NCBI GenBank assembly: GCA_023381645.1 | Contig: JAMCRJ010000055.1 | Location: forward strand, 1-64,000 | From: Gammaproteobacteria bacterium | GTDB lineage: Bacteria; Pseudomonadota; Gammaproteobacteria; Acidithiobacillales; Acidithiobacillaceae | Reading direction: 5' to 3' | DNA length: 64,000 nucleotides | Part shown: one piece after another, positions 52,628 to 61,241 of the stretch | How the letters are laid out: each line of letters opens with the position of its first letter | Numbering within the stretch: the first letter of the stretch is position 1 | Translations under genes and position numbers: made by a program | Notes under the pieces: model-generated | Seen by the model: only the letters and a program-made list of their open reading frames with translations | What the model was told of the DNA's origin: nothing | Database searches by the model: none

Positions 52628-54339
52628 ATAGCTTCCGCGAAATCCGTCATTTCCATCTGTTCTGCGGCTTGGGCGGCGGGGCCGCCGGCTTCAATCGCGG
52701 ACAGGCCCGTGTCGGCTCCATGCGGGCCCGTTTCCGCTGTCTAGGCGGCATAGATTCGGACGCGCGGGCCATCGCCGATTTCTCGCGCATCTCCGGCGTG
52801 CCGGGTACTGTCCTCGATCTCTTCGACCGGGATCAGTACCGCGCCTTTCATGGCGATGAGCCGCCTGCGGGATGGTGCGAGGCGACGCCGGAGGACATCC
52901 ACAAAGCGGCTGGCAATGAGCGCCCACATATCGTCTTTACCAGCCCGCCGTGCAAGGCATTCTCCGGGCTGCTTTCCGAAGGCAAGAGCAAGACCGAGAA
53001 ATACCAAGCCCTCAACCGGCTGACCGTGCGCGGCATCTGGCTGACCCTGGAGGCCTGGAAGGAGGATCTGCCGGAGTTCGTGATTCTGGAAAACGTGCCC
53101 CGGATCCAGAACCGGGGCCGACACTTGCTGGATCAGATTGGCGGGTTGCTGTGTCGCTACGGCTACGCGGTCGCCGAGACCACCCACGACTGCGGCGAGC
53201 TGGGCGGCCTCGCCCAATCCCGCAAGCGGTTCCTGCTGGTGGCCCGGCATATGGAGAAGGTGCCGCCCTTCCTCTATGAGCCGGAAAAGCGCCCCTTGCT
53301 GGCCGTGGGCGACCTTCTCGGCCGGATGCCCATGCCTGGAGATCCCGTCGGCGGCGCCATGCACCGAGTCCCTTCTCTGCAATGGAAGACCTGGGTGCGT
53401 CTGGCCTTCGTGGAGGCTGGCGGCGATTGGCGATCACTCAACAAACTAGCGGTCCAGGATGGAACCCTCAAGGATTATTTGATTCTGCCGGAGCGCCGCG
53501 CCCACTACCTGGGCGTCAATGCCTGGAATGCTCCGAGCGGGACCATTTCGGGGCGCGGCGGTGTCACTAATGGGCGTTACGCTGTGGCCGACCCACGTTT
53601 CTGCGGATCCGCTGAGTATGGCCAGTACGGTGTCCGGGATTGGGAAGACAGCATCGGTGCTATCAGCGGGCAATCCGCGCCAGGCGGTGGCCGGTACGCG
53701 GTCGCCGACCCGCGACCAGGCTACAAGAGCACTACGCACCAGAACATATATCGCATCGTCCCATGGGACAGCGTGAGCAAAACCGTCGTGGGCGCATCCC
53801 ATGTGGCTGGTGGTGCCCTCGCTGTAGCTGATCCCCGCACGGGCCTGACCCGTACCAAAGGCGATAATTATCTCACGGCGGCCCATTACGGTGTTGTGCC
53901 GTGGACGGTTGCCTGCGGGGCGGTATCGGCGGCAGCCGGGCATGATAACGGCAAGTGGAGCGTGGCGGATCCACGCGCTTCCTGTTTTTCGACCGGGAAT
54001 GAGACAAACGAGGCTGACGAAATGCCCGCTCAGAGCGCCAAACTGGTGGCCACCATCCGCGCCCTGGACGGCACCTGGCATCGGCCGTTTACCACCCTGG
54101 AGCTGGCTGTCCTGCAAGGGCTGGTGGACCCCGAAGAGCATCTGGAGTTGGAAGGCCTCAGCGATTCGACCTGGCGTGAACATATTGGAAACGCGGTTCC
54201 CCCGCCAGCGGCGGAGGCCATCGCCGGGGTGATGGGGCAAACCCTGCTCCTGGCATGGGCCGGGGAAACTTTCACGCTCAATGCCATGCCCATCTGGGTG
54301 CGGCCGGTAGCTGTGGCGTTGAGCGCAAACCAATTGTAA
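52624..54339 (+). CDS. cytosine-C5 DNA methyltransferase with repeat insert
   Basis: 571 residues. Motif I FCGLGGGAAGF (13-23), motif IV SPPCKAFSGL with catalytic Cys110, motif VI FVILENVPR, motif VIII-like QSRKRFLLVAR, and motif X HIGNAVPPPAAEAIA near 519 are all present. Between about 300 and 480 lie four imperfect repeats, each with a YGV-W/W-x-xxxG...G segment and ending (Y/W/L)-A/S-VADPR. The repeats take the place of the target-recognition domain. No restriction gene follows directly, so it may be an orphan protective methylase. Confidence 0.88.
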   Translation: MNSFREIRHFHLFCGLGGGAAGFNRGQARVGSMRARFRCLGGIDSDARAIADFSRISGVPGTVLDLFDRDQYRAFHGDEPPAGWCEATPEDIHKAAGNERPHIVFTSPPCKAFSGLLSEGKSKTEKYQALNRLTVRGIWLTLEAWKEDLPEFVILENVPRIQNRGRHLLDQIGGLLCRYGYAVAETTHDCGELGGLAQSRKRFLLVARHMEKVPPFLYEPEKRPLLAVGDLLGRMPMPGDPVGGAMHRVPSLQWKTWVRLAFVEAGGDWRSLNKLAVQDGTLKDYLILPERRAHYLGVNAWNAPSGTISGRGGVTNGRYAVADPRFCGSAEYGQYGVRDWEDSIGAISGQSAPGGGRYAVADPRPGYKSTTHQNIYRIVPWDSVSKTVVGASHVAGGALAVADPRTGLTRTKGDNYLTAAHYGVVPWTVACGAVSAAAGHDNGKWSVADPRASCFSTGNETNEADEMPAQSAKLVATIRALDGTWHRPFTTLELAVLQGLVDPEEHLELEGLSDSTWREHIGNAVPPPAAEAIAGVMGQTLLLAWAGETFTLNAMPIWVRPVAVALSANQL

Positions 54340-54349
54340 GAGGGTATTT

Positions 54350-54616
54350 ATGACCGTCTATGTGGATAACGAGCAAATACCGTGGCGTGGAAAGTTGTGG
54401 TGCCACATGGTCGCTGATACGTTGCCGGAATTACACGATTTCGCTGAAAAACTAGGGCTTCGCAGATCATGGTTTCAAGATCGCGGCCAATACTGGCATT
54501 ACGATATAACGGTGAGCAAAAGGACTATGGCATTGTCCATCGGCGCAGTCCCAGGAGATAAACGGGCTATCGTTACTTGCGCCAAAAAACTCAAGTTGGG
54601 ATCGATACATGAATAA
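54350..54616 (+). CDS. DUF4031-family protein
   Basis: 88 residues, full length. MTVYVDNEQIPWRGKLWCHMVADTLPELHDFAEKLGLRRSWFQ and HYDITVSKRTMALSIGA are the family signature. Members are common on phages and plasmids; function unknown. It overlaps the next gene by eight bases. Confidence 0.85.
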   Translation: MTVYVDNEQIPWRGKLWCHMVADTLPELHDFAEKLGLRRSWFQDRGQYWHYDITVSKRTMALSIGAVPGDKRAIVTCAKKLKLGSIHE

Positions 54617-54983
54617 CACAACCGTGCTGACATTTGAGGGCAAACCGCTGAATCCTGCCACAAAGGATTGGATCAATCAGATGGCGGACGCCATCCGTCG
54701 GCGTTGCGGTGATCGGCCCGTCATGAGGATGTACGCCTATCGGCACTGCGTCACAGAATATCTGGCGATGGACTTCGATCCGACGACGGCGCCGAAGGAT
54801 AAAATCCATGGAGGATTTTCTATTACAATGAGCGTTTGCCGTGCGGACACACCCAGTTTGCAATTGCCAGAAGCCGGTGTCTTTGAGATTGTCCCTGGCG
54901 TAACGAACTGGGTGGACGCCATGACCCTTGCTAATTCGCTTTGCCAGTCTCTTGGGGCTCTGGTGAAGTTTAATTATGGGTGA
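54609..54983 (+). CDS. unrecognised protein, 124 aa
   Basis: MNNTTVLTFEGKPLNPATKDWINQMADAIRRRCGDRPVMRMYAYRHCVTEYLAMDFDPTTAPKDKIHGGFSI, mixed alpha/beta, ending with a helix WVDAMTLANSLCQSLGALVKFNYG. No known motif. Co-transcribed with DUF4031. Confidence 0.6.
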   Translation: MNNTTVLTFEGKPLNPATKDWINQMADAIRRRCGDRPVMRMYAYRHCVTEYLAMDFDPTTAPKDKIHGGFSITMSVCRADTPSLQLPEAGVFEIVPGVTNWVDAMTLANSLCQSLGALVKFNYG

Positions 54984-55007
54984 TTCTTGGATTTATGGGG
55001 GATAAGC

Positions 55008-55307
55008 ATGTCTGATCAGTTATTCGAGCCGTGTAACATCTTGGGTTGGAGTGGTAATGGCCTTTTGGTCTGTCGATTGGTCGCTGCGGCAGCATTTCCA
55101 CCGGCGCTTTTCTTATCGTGGTTGACTAATCTTGGTTTTCCCGGGTGGCCAGCCGCTATAGCGGTCTCATTTTGGATGATCATGACATTTATCAGTGTTA
55201 CATGGGGTTTTATCCCTGCGGCGGAAATCACTCAGTTGGGAAATGACCGCTACCTCATTCAAGCGCTTCCCAGCAAAACGTACCAACAGGAGAATCCTCA
55301 TGCGTGA
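55008..55307 (+). CDS. membrane protein, 99 aa
   Basis: Hydrophobic segments at about 18-42 (GLLVCRLVAAAAFPPALFLSWL) and 47-70 (FPGWPAAIAVSFWMIMTFISVTWGF). The C-terminus is QQENPHA, and the same AGGAGAATCCTCATGCG junction recurs at the next genes. The ATG at 55008 has GGGGGA upstream. Confidence 0.65.
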   Translation: MSDQLFEPCNILGWSGNGLLVCRLVAAAAFPPALFLSWLTNLGFPGWPAAIAVSFWMIMTFISVTWGFIPAAEITQLGNDRYLIQALPSKTYQQENPHA

Positions 55308-55545
55308 TGTGGATGACATTGAACGCAGTCTTGCGCGATTGAGATTCGGAACGCGCATAATAGGCTTCATTGTCTTTGGTCTATTTTCCGTGTCCGCGCT
55401 TGAATTCGTATGCGTCGTACACGAACTACATGAAGGCAATCAGCTTCGGAAGTCCGCTCCTGGGGTCGTTGGGTTTCCGAATCATGTGGTTGCCTTATCA
55501 AGATTGAAAATGTGCGGCGGATGCGGACTTTTCCCAACAAGATGA
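55300..55545 (+). CDS. membrane protein, 81 aa
   Basis: MRDVDDIERSLARLRFGTRIIGFIVFGLFSVSALEFVCVVHELHEG has one hydrophobic helix (about 19-40). The ATG overlaps the previous stop and follows the repeated AGGAGAATCCTC. Its C-terminus (CGGCGLFPTR) is Cys-rich. Confidence 0.62.
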   Translation: MRDVDDIERSLARLRFGTRIIGFIVFGLFSVSALEFVCVVHELHEGNQLRKSAPGVVGFPNHVVALSRLKMCGGCGLFPTR

Positions 55546-55563
55546 ACCGACAGGAGAATAATC

Positions 55564-55977
55564 ATGCGTAAAATTCAGATAGTTCTTACAAAAGGCGCCA
55601 TGGAGCAGGCATTTAATGATGTGACAAACAACATCATGATTCTGCTCGCGCAAGCGATCTTTGCCTTGCCGCTGGCGTTCATGGTTATGATCGGGTTGGT
55701 GATCATTACCTTGCCCATGGTGCTGCACGGCATAGGGCAGGACACCTATGCACAAATCATGGCATCCATCCATCATCATCCATATCCACCATTTGGCAAG
55801 GTGGCGGACAACATTGCCATACTCGTTCGCGGGTTTTTTCTGTTTTCATGGGCCATTGCCTGGTTTGCTCGCCTCATCATGACATATCTTCAATGGGTCA
55901 GAAAATCAGATACAAACCCAGGCATGGCGTTACGCGCTTTAACGTCATCCACCATTCAGGAGAATCCTCATGCGTAA
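55564..55977 (+). CDS. membrane protein, 137 aa
   Basis: Hydrophobic segments at about 25-55 (IMILLAQAIFALPLAFMVMIGLVIITLPMV) and 82-110 (ADNIAILVRGFFLFSWAIAWFARLIMTYLQW). It begins MRKIQIV and ends TIQENPHA, like the gene two before it. AGGAGAATAATC precedes the start. Confidence 0.65.
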   Translation: MRKIQIVLTKGAMEQAFNDVTNNIMILLAQAIFALPLAFMVMIGLVIITLPMVLHGIGQDTYAQIMASIHHHPYPPFGKVADNIAILVRGFFLFSWAIAWFARLIMTYLQWVRKSDTNPGMALRALTSSTIQENPHA

Positions 55978-56293
55978 AACTCAGGTTTTTCTTTTGATCG
56001 GCGTTCTGGCCCTGGCGGGTTGCGCCAACAACCCCTATGCCAGCAACGGTACTACAGCCGACACGGGCGGCGGGGCGCTTCTGGGAGCGCTGGCCGGGGC
56101 CGTGATTGGCAACCAGACTGGATCACCCCTGGCCGGTGCCGCCATCGGCGCTGGCGTGGGTGGACTGGCTGGGTATGCCGTGGGGCACAACAGGAGCCAG
56201 CCACAATACCAGCAGCCACAATCCGGTTATTACGCGCCACCGGCTAATAACCCGCCGTGTCCTGCGGGATACGTCTGCACACCAAACAACTGA
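55970..56293 (+). CDS. glycine-zipper lipoprotein
   Basis: 107 residues. MRKTQVFLLIGVLALAGC is a lipoprotein signal with the lipobox LAGC (Cys18). A Gly/Ala-rich segment (GGGALLGALAGAVIGNQTGSPLAGAAIGAGVGGLAGYAVG, about 34-73) is a glycine-zipper (OmpA/YMGG-like). The C-terminus is Gln/Pro-rich. It overlaps the previous stop. Confidence 0.82.
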   Translation: MRKTQVFLLIGVLALAGCANNPYASNGTTADTGGGALLGALAGAVIGNQTGSPLAGAAIGAGVGGLAGYAVGHNRSQPQYQQPQSGYYAPPANNPPCPAGYVCTPNN

Positions 56294-56297
56294 TTTT

Positions 56298-56744
56298 ATG
56301 GCTCGCATCACGCTGAACGACCTGGCGCCGGATGTTCGTGCGCGCATCATGGCGCAATACGGAATGACCGGCGCCAGGAAAAAAAATGGAAAGAGTGGGC
56401 AAGCGGCCACCTCCCTCTCCCCTTACGCTGACCGGCTGGGCGAAGAACTGGATAGGCTGTTCCCGGGACGAGTGGTGCGCGAATATCGGCCCGTACCAGG
56501 CCGGCGGTTTCGTATCGACTTTGCATTTCCCGCAGAAAAAGTGGGCATCGAGTTCGACGGCTATCGCCATCACGGCTTTTCTTATGCCGGGTTTCGTGGC
56601 GGTGCCGCGCGGCAGAACATCCTGGTTGGCCACCATTGGTGGATATTGCGGTACACGCTCAAAGATGTGCGTGATCATCTGGATGAGGTGATCACGCAAG
56701 TTCGCACGCTGTTGGAAAACAAAAAAGGAGAGTCACCATGCTAA
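56298..56744 (+). CDS. PD-(D/E)XK-like nuclease (DUF559/Vsr type)
   Basis: 148 residues. A central RVVREYRPVPGRRFRIDFAFPAEKVGIEFDGYRHHG (about 56-91) has the RIDFA...VGIEFDG layout of D-x(n)-E-x-D nuclease folds, followed by GGAARQNILVGHHWWILRYTLKDVRD as in DUF559/Vsr-like proteins. Such enzymes cut mismatched or modified sites. It lies 2 kb downstream of a cytosine methyltransferase, a context in which Vsr repair is found. ATG at 56298. Confidence 0.68.
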   Translation: MARITLNDLAPDVRARIMAQYGMTGARKKNGKSGQAATSLSPYADRLGEELDRLFPGRVVREYRPVPGRRFRIDFAFPAEKVGIEFDGYRHHGFSYAGFRGGAARQNILVGHHWWILRYTLKDVRDHLDEVITQVRTLLENKKGESPC

Positions 56745-57040
56745 ACGATTGGATGAAAAAGAATTACCCGCTGCAGCACTTGCACGTCACGGTGCAGGGG
56801 CGCCAGGACAATACCTTGGCTGACTTGGCGGCTGCTTTGCGCATGGCTGCCGACGAGTTGGAGCGCGGCGCAAGTTTTGCTGAGGATTTCGATGATGATT
56901 GGGGATACCGTTATCATGTCGAGCTCTCGCAGGACACGATTTGCCGGTTAAACAGCTCACACTTCACCGGGCCGAGAATTGAGCGAGAACCGTCAGAATC
57001 TGCTCGGCGTGCTGCAAATTCCATTGGGGGCACCTCTTGA
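56738..57040 (+). CDS. unrecognised small acidic protein, 100 aa
   Basis: MLNDWMKKNYPLQHLHVTVQGRQDNTLADLAAALRMAADELERGASFAEDFDDDWGYRYHVELS. Overlaps the nuclease stop by seven bases with AAAGGAG upstream. Unknown. Confidence 0.58.
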   Translation: MLNDWMKKNYPLQHLHVTVQGRQDNTLADLAAALRMAADELERGASFAEDFDDDWGYRYHVELSQDTICRLNSSHFTGPRIEREPSESARRAANSIGGTS

Positions 57041-57080
57041 GGCGGCGGATTGCCCAGCGGCGACTCCAGGGGTCCAGGCC

Positions 57081-57752
57081 ATGTCGAACCCTGTAATCTG
57101 TTCAGCCAACCGATTCCGCTGGGCCGAGACACGCATTGCGCGGATGGCTGGCTGGCCGATATTGGTTGGTTTATGGATCATGATCGCGCTGCGGTTTCCG
57201 ACTGTGCATTTTGCTGGCGGATTCTTCCAAAATTTGTGGGGCATGGTGGCCAACCAGGATTTTGGCGGATGGATTGAGCTGGCCTTTTGGCCCCTCATCG
57301 CTTGCTTTGCGTTTTGTGGCGACGGCATAGAAACCGGCTGGTTGACACCGCTGAACAAGGGGCCGGATTGGTCCGGCCCCTTGCATTGGTACGCCGTATC
57401 CACGGTGGCGTTGATTTTCTGGGTTGCGATAGACGGCGCGACGCGCACGACAATGCCCTACTGGATACTCGGGACCACGCTGAGCTTGATCCTGTTTTTC
57501 GAGGTGCTGGAGCGGATCATTCCGCAAGGCTTTCCCCAACCCGGTGTGCCGCCCAAGCCCGACATGGAGCGCGACCCCAGCGGCTATGGTGGCCTGCTGC
57601 TGGTCTCGCCGTGGACCAACCTGTTGCGCGGGCAACGCCAAGACCTCTGGCCTCAATACATCGAAGAAGCTCACGCGGCCGGGCGGGATGATTTGGCCAA
57701 CGCGATTCAGGCCATGCTCGAACGATCTGGACAACAAACAGAAAAGCCATAG
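57081..57752 (+). CDS. multi-span membrane protein, 223 aa
   Basis: The ATG at 57081 is the first well-placed start after the preceding stop. Hydrophobic segments occur at about 22-42, 60-78, 97-118 and 125-142. The soluble C-terminal 75 residues are Pro-rich (PQPGVPPKPDMERDPSGYGG) with a helix (YIEEAHAAGRDDLANAIQAML). Unknown. Confidence 0.65.
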   Translation: MSNPVICSANRFRWAETRIARMAGWPILVGLWIMIALRFPTVHFAGGFFQNLWGMVANQDFGGWIELAFWPLIACFAFCGDGIETGWLTPLNKGPDWSGPLHWYAVSTVALIFWVAIDGATRTTMPYWILGTTLSLILFFEVLERIIPQGFPQPGVPPKPDMERDPSGYGGLLLVSPWTNLLRGQRQDLWPQYIEEAHAAGRDDLANAIQAMLERSGQQTEKP

Positions 57753-57766
57753 AAAAGGAACCCATC

Positions 57767-58021
57767 TTGGATTCAGATTTTTTGCAGATCATGTTTGGGG
57801 ATGGCGAATCCATCAACGCCATTCTGGCCATTTTTCCCTCTGGCCAGGAGCGCATTCTGAATGCGGCTCAGGAAGCCCTGTCGCGTCCCGACCAGGAGAA
57901 TTTCCCTGTCGTGATCCACGGCGAAGAACCGCTCACCCTGAAAATCACATTGCCCAGGGCCGCCTTGTTATCCATTGCCAGCCAGATTCTTTCACCAAAA
58001 ACGACCAAAAGGATTCAGTGA
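57767..58021 (+). CDS. unrecognised small protein, 84 aa
   Basis: MDSDFLQIMFGDGESINAILAIFPSGQERILNAAQEALSRPDQENFPVVIHGEEPLTLKITLPRAALLSI, from a TTG start. Helical, then strands. It shares the reading direction with 58027. Unknown. Confidence 0.55.
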   Translation: MDSDFLQIMFGDGESINAILAIFPSGQERILNAAQEALSRPDQENFPVVIHGEEPLTLKITLPRAALLSIASQILSPKTTKRIQ

Positions 58022-58240
58022 TTTCCATGTTGGAAAAGACAAAACCGTGGTTTGCGTTCTTGATGCTCCTGCTTTGGGCCGGGCTCGCAACGCTTTCCAT
58101 GATGGAAATACATGGCAGTGGTATATTGCCGTCGCTGGCATGGGTTACCTTGTTGTTTTCATTGGCAGGGCTCGTCTATCAATTATTTTCCATGTTGCAT
58201 CTGGCCAATAAATGCAGATGATTTATTTCCATGATGGAAA
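58022..58240. repeat. three TTTCCATGATGGAAA palindromes
   Basis: Copies lie at 58022-58036 (one difference), 58094-58108 and 58226-58240, 72 and 132 bases apart. Fourteen of the fifteen bases are self-complementary. They flank or sit in the 58027-58221 gene and could be operators. Confidence 0.6.
58027..58221 (+). CDS. small membrane protein, 64 aa
   Basis: MLEKTKPWFAFLMLLLWAGLATLSMMEIHGSGILPSLAWVTLLFSLAGLVYQLFSMLHLANKCR; two hydrophobic helices (about 9-26 and 33-57). Start close to a palindrome. Unknown. Confidence 0.6.
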   Translation: MLEKTKPWFAFLMLLLWAGLATLSMMEIHGSGILPSLAWVTLLFSLAGLVYQLFSMLHLANKCR

Positions 58241-58308
58241 ATCATAGCACAATGTTTTATATGGGTTTTATTGTTGACATTGGTTCTTTCGTCGCGTAGA
58301 TTTAGTGC

Positions 58309-58536
58309 ATGAACAACGCAAAACAAGGACGGCACATGCGCATCAAGATTGAGGTATTCGCGGATCTGGTTGATGTGGGTCTTACATCAGAAGATATCCT
58401 GGTAAAAGCAACGGCGGATCGCATACAAAACGCCATTAGCATGGGATTGCTGGATGCTGGAGCACCCTATTCCGTATGCGGCTCATCGGTTACGGTCAAC
58501 GCGCTGGAAACGGCAGACTGCGGAGGTTGCCAATGA
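58309..58536 (+). CDS. unrecognised small protein, 75 aa
   Basis: MNNAKQGRHMRIKIEVFADLVDVGLTSEDILVKATADRIQNAISMGLLDAGAPYSVCGSSVTVNALETADCGGCQ. An ATG at 58336 (MRIKIEV) is an alternative start. It overlaps the ligase start by four bases (ATGA), so the two may be coupled. Unknown. Confidence 0.58.
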   Translation: MNNAKQGRHMRIKIEVFADLVDVGLTSEDILVKATADRIQNAISMGLLDAGAPYSVCGSSVTVNALETADCGGCQ

Positions 58537-60362
58537 GCCTCGTACACAAGCTGGAGGAAGCTAATGCCGCCTACCGCGCCGGCGCTCCGATCATGAGCGA
58601 CGCCGAGTACGATGCGCTGGTGGAACGTCTTCGCCGTGAGCAGCCCGACCATCCCTATCTGCAGGCCGTGGAACCCGAACCAGAAAACATCTTTGGCGGC
58701 GCCAAGGTGCGTCATCACGCGCCGATGTTGTCTACGGAGAAGGCCTATACGGAAGGTGACCTGATTCGATATTTCAGCGCGGTGACCCGTCAGGCGGCCC
58801 GGTTGGGCATGGATGAGGTCATCTATGCGATGACAGCAAAGCTGGACGGCCTGGCCGGCAGCCGGGACCGTGCGCATGGCGTGGATCTGGCGACGCGCGG
58901 GAACGGGTTGCAGGGGGAGGATATCGGCAAGGCGTTTGCGCGAGGACTGAAGATTGTCGGCGCGGATGTGGACGGCCCCGGTGAGATCGTCATGCCAAAG
59001 GACTTTTTCGAGGAGCATCTGGTTCCGTTGGGCTTTAAGCATCCACGAAATTTCATGGTGGGTTTTGTGGGGGCCGACACGGAAAAGGATCACCACCGCA
59101 TGGTAAAAGAATCCGGTATGGCGCACTTCGTTCCTTATGCCAATCTGCCCCGTTTCTATGCCGATAAGGACACCATTCTGCGAGACATCGCGCACATCTC
59201 GGAAGACATACGCAAGAATACCCCGTATGACACCGACGGTATCGTCATCGAAGTGGAAGAACCGGAGCTGCGCGCCGCGTTGGGCAGCACCAATCACCAC
59301 CACCGTTGGCAGATCGCCTACAAAACCAAAGGCGAAACGGCAGAAACGACGGTTACTGGCGTGGTCTGGCAGACGGGGCGCACGGGCCGCATCACCCCGG
59401 TGATCGAGATCGAGCCGGTGGAATTGTCCGGGGCGACCATTCGTCGCGCCACCGCCCACAACTTCCAGAAGGCGCGGAAGGACGGGCTTGGCGTGGGGTC
59501 GCGGGTCACCATGATCCGTTCCGGCGAAGTGATTCCCTTCATCATGGACGTGCTGTCCCCTGCCCCGCTGGACGTGCCCACGGCTTGTCCCTGCTGCAAC
59601 GGACCCGTGGAAGAGGACGGCGAATACCTCACTTGCGTCAACCCGCATTGCGAAGCCCAGGCGGAAGGCGCAATCAGCCATTTTTTTAAGATCATGGGTA
59701 CGGCGGATGGATTTGGCCCCAAAGCCGTGGAGAAGATCGTGGCGGCGGGCATTACCGATATATTGGCCGTGCTGAACATGACCCGCGCCGACTTCGAAGG
59801 CATGGGTTTCGGTCCTGGGCAAGCGGAAAATCTGGAGCGGGAGATGGAACGCTGCATGAGTACGCCCGTTGAGGATTGGCGATTCCTGGCCGCATTTGGC
59901 ATCCGATATCTGGGGCGCGGGGACAGCAAGGCTTTGCTGCGCGCGATTGGGGGGCTGGATGCGCTCAATGGCATCACGCCTGCGCAGATCATGGCGATAG
60001 ATGGATTTGCCGAGAAGACAGCTCTCTGCATCGCTTATGACCTGACGTGGCGATGGATGGAGATCGAGGCGGTTAGGGATCGGATGCGGGTGCCATTGAT
60101 TTCCTCAGTGGCGGCGGGCGCCGTTGAACCACTTCCGTTCTCTGGCATGAACCTGGTGTTCACTGGCACCTTCAGCAAAGATCGGGAGGTGTTGGAAACC
60201 CAGGCGGAAGCGTTGGGCGCCAAGGTGCAATCGAGCGTCAATGGCAAGACTTCGGTTCTGGTGATTGGAGAAAAGCCAGGGGCGTCCAAGACCAGCAAAG
60301 CTGCAGCGCTGGGCACTCCGGTCTGGACGGAAACGGAATATTTACTCCGCATCGGGGGGTAA
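58533..60362 (+). CDS. NAD-dependent DNA ligase (LigA type)
   Basis: 609 residues, near the usual 670. Domains in order: Ia helical part (1-70); adenylation site AMTAKLDGLAGS with KLDG Lys103; OB-fold near TPVIEIEPVELSG; Zn cluster CPCCNGPVEEDGEYLTCVNPHCE (about 350-372); helix-hairpin-helix repeats (ADGFGPKAVEKI; AFGIRYLG); and a BRCT domain with GMNLVFTGTFSKDREVLE near 530. The usual AEIKIDG is replaced by YAMTAKLDG, which is typical of plasmid and phage copies. It is the sealing enzyme that would go with the exonuclease, Erf and SSB. The chosen ATG follows CGGAGGTTGCCA. Confidence 0.9.
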   Translation: MSLVHKLEEANAAYRAGAPIMSDAEYDALVERLRREQPDHPYLQAVEPEPENIFGGAKVRHHAPMLSTEKAYTEGDLIRYFSAVTRQAARLGMDEVIYAMTAKLDGLAGSRDRAHGVDLATRGNGLQGEDIGKAFARGLKIVGADVDGPGEIVMPKDFFEEHLVPLGFKHPRNFMVGFVGADTEKDHHRMVKESGMAHFVPYANLPRFYADKDTILRDIAHISEDIRKNTPYDTDGIVIEVEEPELRAALGSTNHHHRWQIAYKTKGETAETTVTGVVWQTGRTGRITPVIEIEPVELSGATIRRATAHNFQKARKDGLGVGSRVTMIRSGEVIPFIMDVLSPAPLDVPTACPCCNGPVEEDGEYLTCVNPHCEAQAEGAISHFFKIMGTADGFGPKAVEKIVAAGITDILAVLNMTRADFEGMGFGPGQAENLEREMERCMSTPVEDWRFLAAFGIRYLGRGDSKALLRAIGGLDALNGITPAQIMAIDGFAEKTALCIAYDLTWRWMEIEAVRDRMRVPLISSVAAGAVEPLPFSGMNLVFTGTFSKDREVLETQAEALGAKVQSSVNGKTSVLVIGEKPGASKTSKAAALGTPVWTETEYLLRIGG

Positions 60363-60364
60363 CC

Positions 60365-61051
60365 ATGCGCCTAATTCACCAACGCCCATATCCGTCGTGC
60401 AGAATCGCCCGGGAGCCCATCGTTGACCTGGATTCCGGCGCCGCGATCGCGGAAGAAATCCTTTGTCGAGAGGATCCATTCCCGGATGACGCGTCGGCAT
60501 GGAGATCATTTTATCGACGGCTGTTCGCTTGTGACCAGGAAACGGCGGACGGAGTGGTTACGGCTTTCAACCTGGATACGCGCCATGTGCTGGACCAGGA
60601 AATCTGGCAAGGCACGGAGCGCTTTCTCGGCGAGCGCGACGCCCGCCGATGGGCAATCGAATGGACTGAGCACGACTCTGGAGACCATCTGCAGGCCGCG
60701 AAAAAGCTACGCAGCCTGCATCGGCGAACGGGCGTTGGCATCTCCATCGACGATGTTGGAGCGGGTTTCGATGGCCACGCCAGGCTATCGGCGGTGAGCC
60801 GCGCTCAATGGATCAAGATAGACGGCGGGCTTTTCCAGGCCGCGCGCACGGATGGCCCCTCTCGCGCCGTGGTCCAAGGCATTTGCGACATGGCCAAGGA
60901 TATTGGGGCAAGAAGCGTCATCGAGTGGATCGAAACCAAAGAAGATTTGGAGTTGGCCAGGAATTTGGCCGCCGACTGCGGGCAGGGATACCTGTTCACT
61001 TTCGCGGCGGCGAAGATGATGGGATTGAGAAACCGCGCAAGTCGCGTTTAA
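60365..61051 (+). CDS. EAL-domain protein
   Basis: 228 residues, size of a single EAL domain. The c-di-GMP phosphodiesterase signatures are mostly kept, with changes: AEEILCR (29-35, usually E-x-L-x-R), FNLDTR for FNLS, EWTEHDSG for EITE, IDDVGAGFDG (about 126-135), KIDGGLF (about 146), EWIETKEDLE (177-186) and CGQGYLF (about 198). Loss of the first Glu context would affect activity, so it may be a c-di-GMP binder or degenerate enzyme. It follows the ligase directly. Confidence 0.72.
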   Translation: MRLIHQRPYPSCRIAREPIVDLDSGAAIAEEILCREDPFPDDASAWRSFYRRLFACDQETADGVVTAFNLDTRHVLDQEIWQGTERFLGERDARRWAIEWTEHDSGDHLQAAKKLRSLHRRTGVGISIDDVGAGFDGHARLSAVSRAQWIKIDGGLFQAARTDGPSRAVVQGICDMAKDIGARSVIEWIETKEDLELARNLAADCGQGYLFTFAAAKMMGLRNRASRV

Positions 61052-61067
61052 CTAAAAGGAGAAAATC

Positions 61068-61241
61068 GTGCATATTTTAGCAGAAAGCGAACGCGCTTGG
61101 CTTATTGACGCGCTTCGGGAAGCCGATAGAGAAAATGTTGGTCTGGATCCGCGCTGCGAAGAATCGGACGCACACCTGATCTTTGAGGCGTTGCATGTCT
61201 TGGCAGGTCAACCACTCCCCCTAAGCCCTGATGGGCTATAA
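61068..61241 (+). CDS. small protein upstream of the IscB element
   Basis: 57 residues from a GTG at 61068 (AAGGAG before it): VHILAESERAWLIDALREADRENVGLDPRCEESDAHLIFEALHVLAGQPLPLSPDGL. The last part (SPDGL) is encoded by the AGCCC-tga-GGGCT hairpin at 61224-61237, which may belong to the IscB element, so the gene could have been truncated by insertion. Confidence 0.5.
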   Translation: MHILAESERAWLIDALREADRENVGLDPRCEESDAHLIFEALHVLAGQPLPLSPDGL

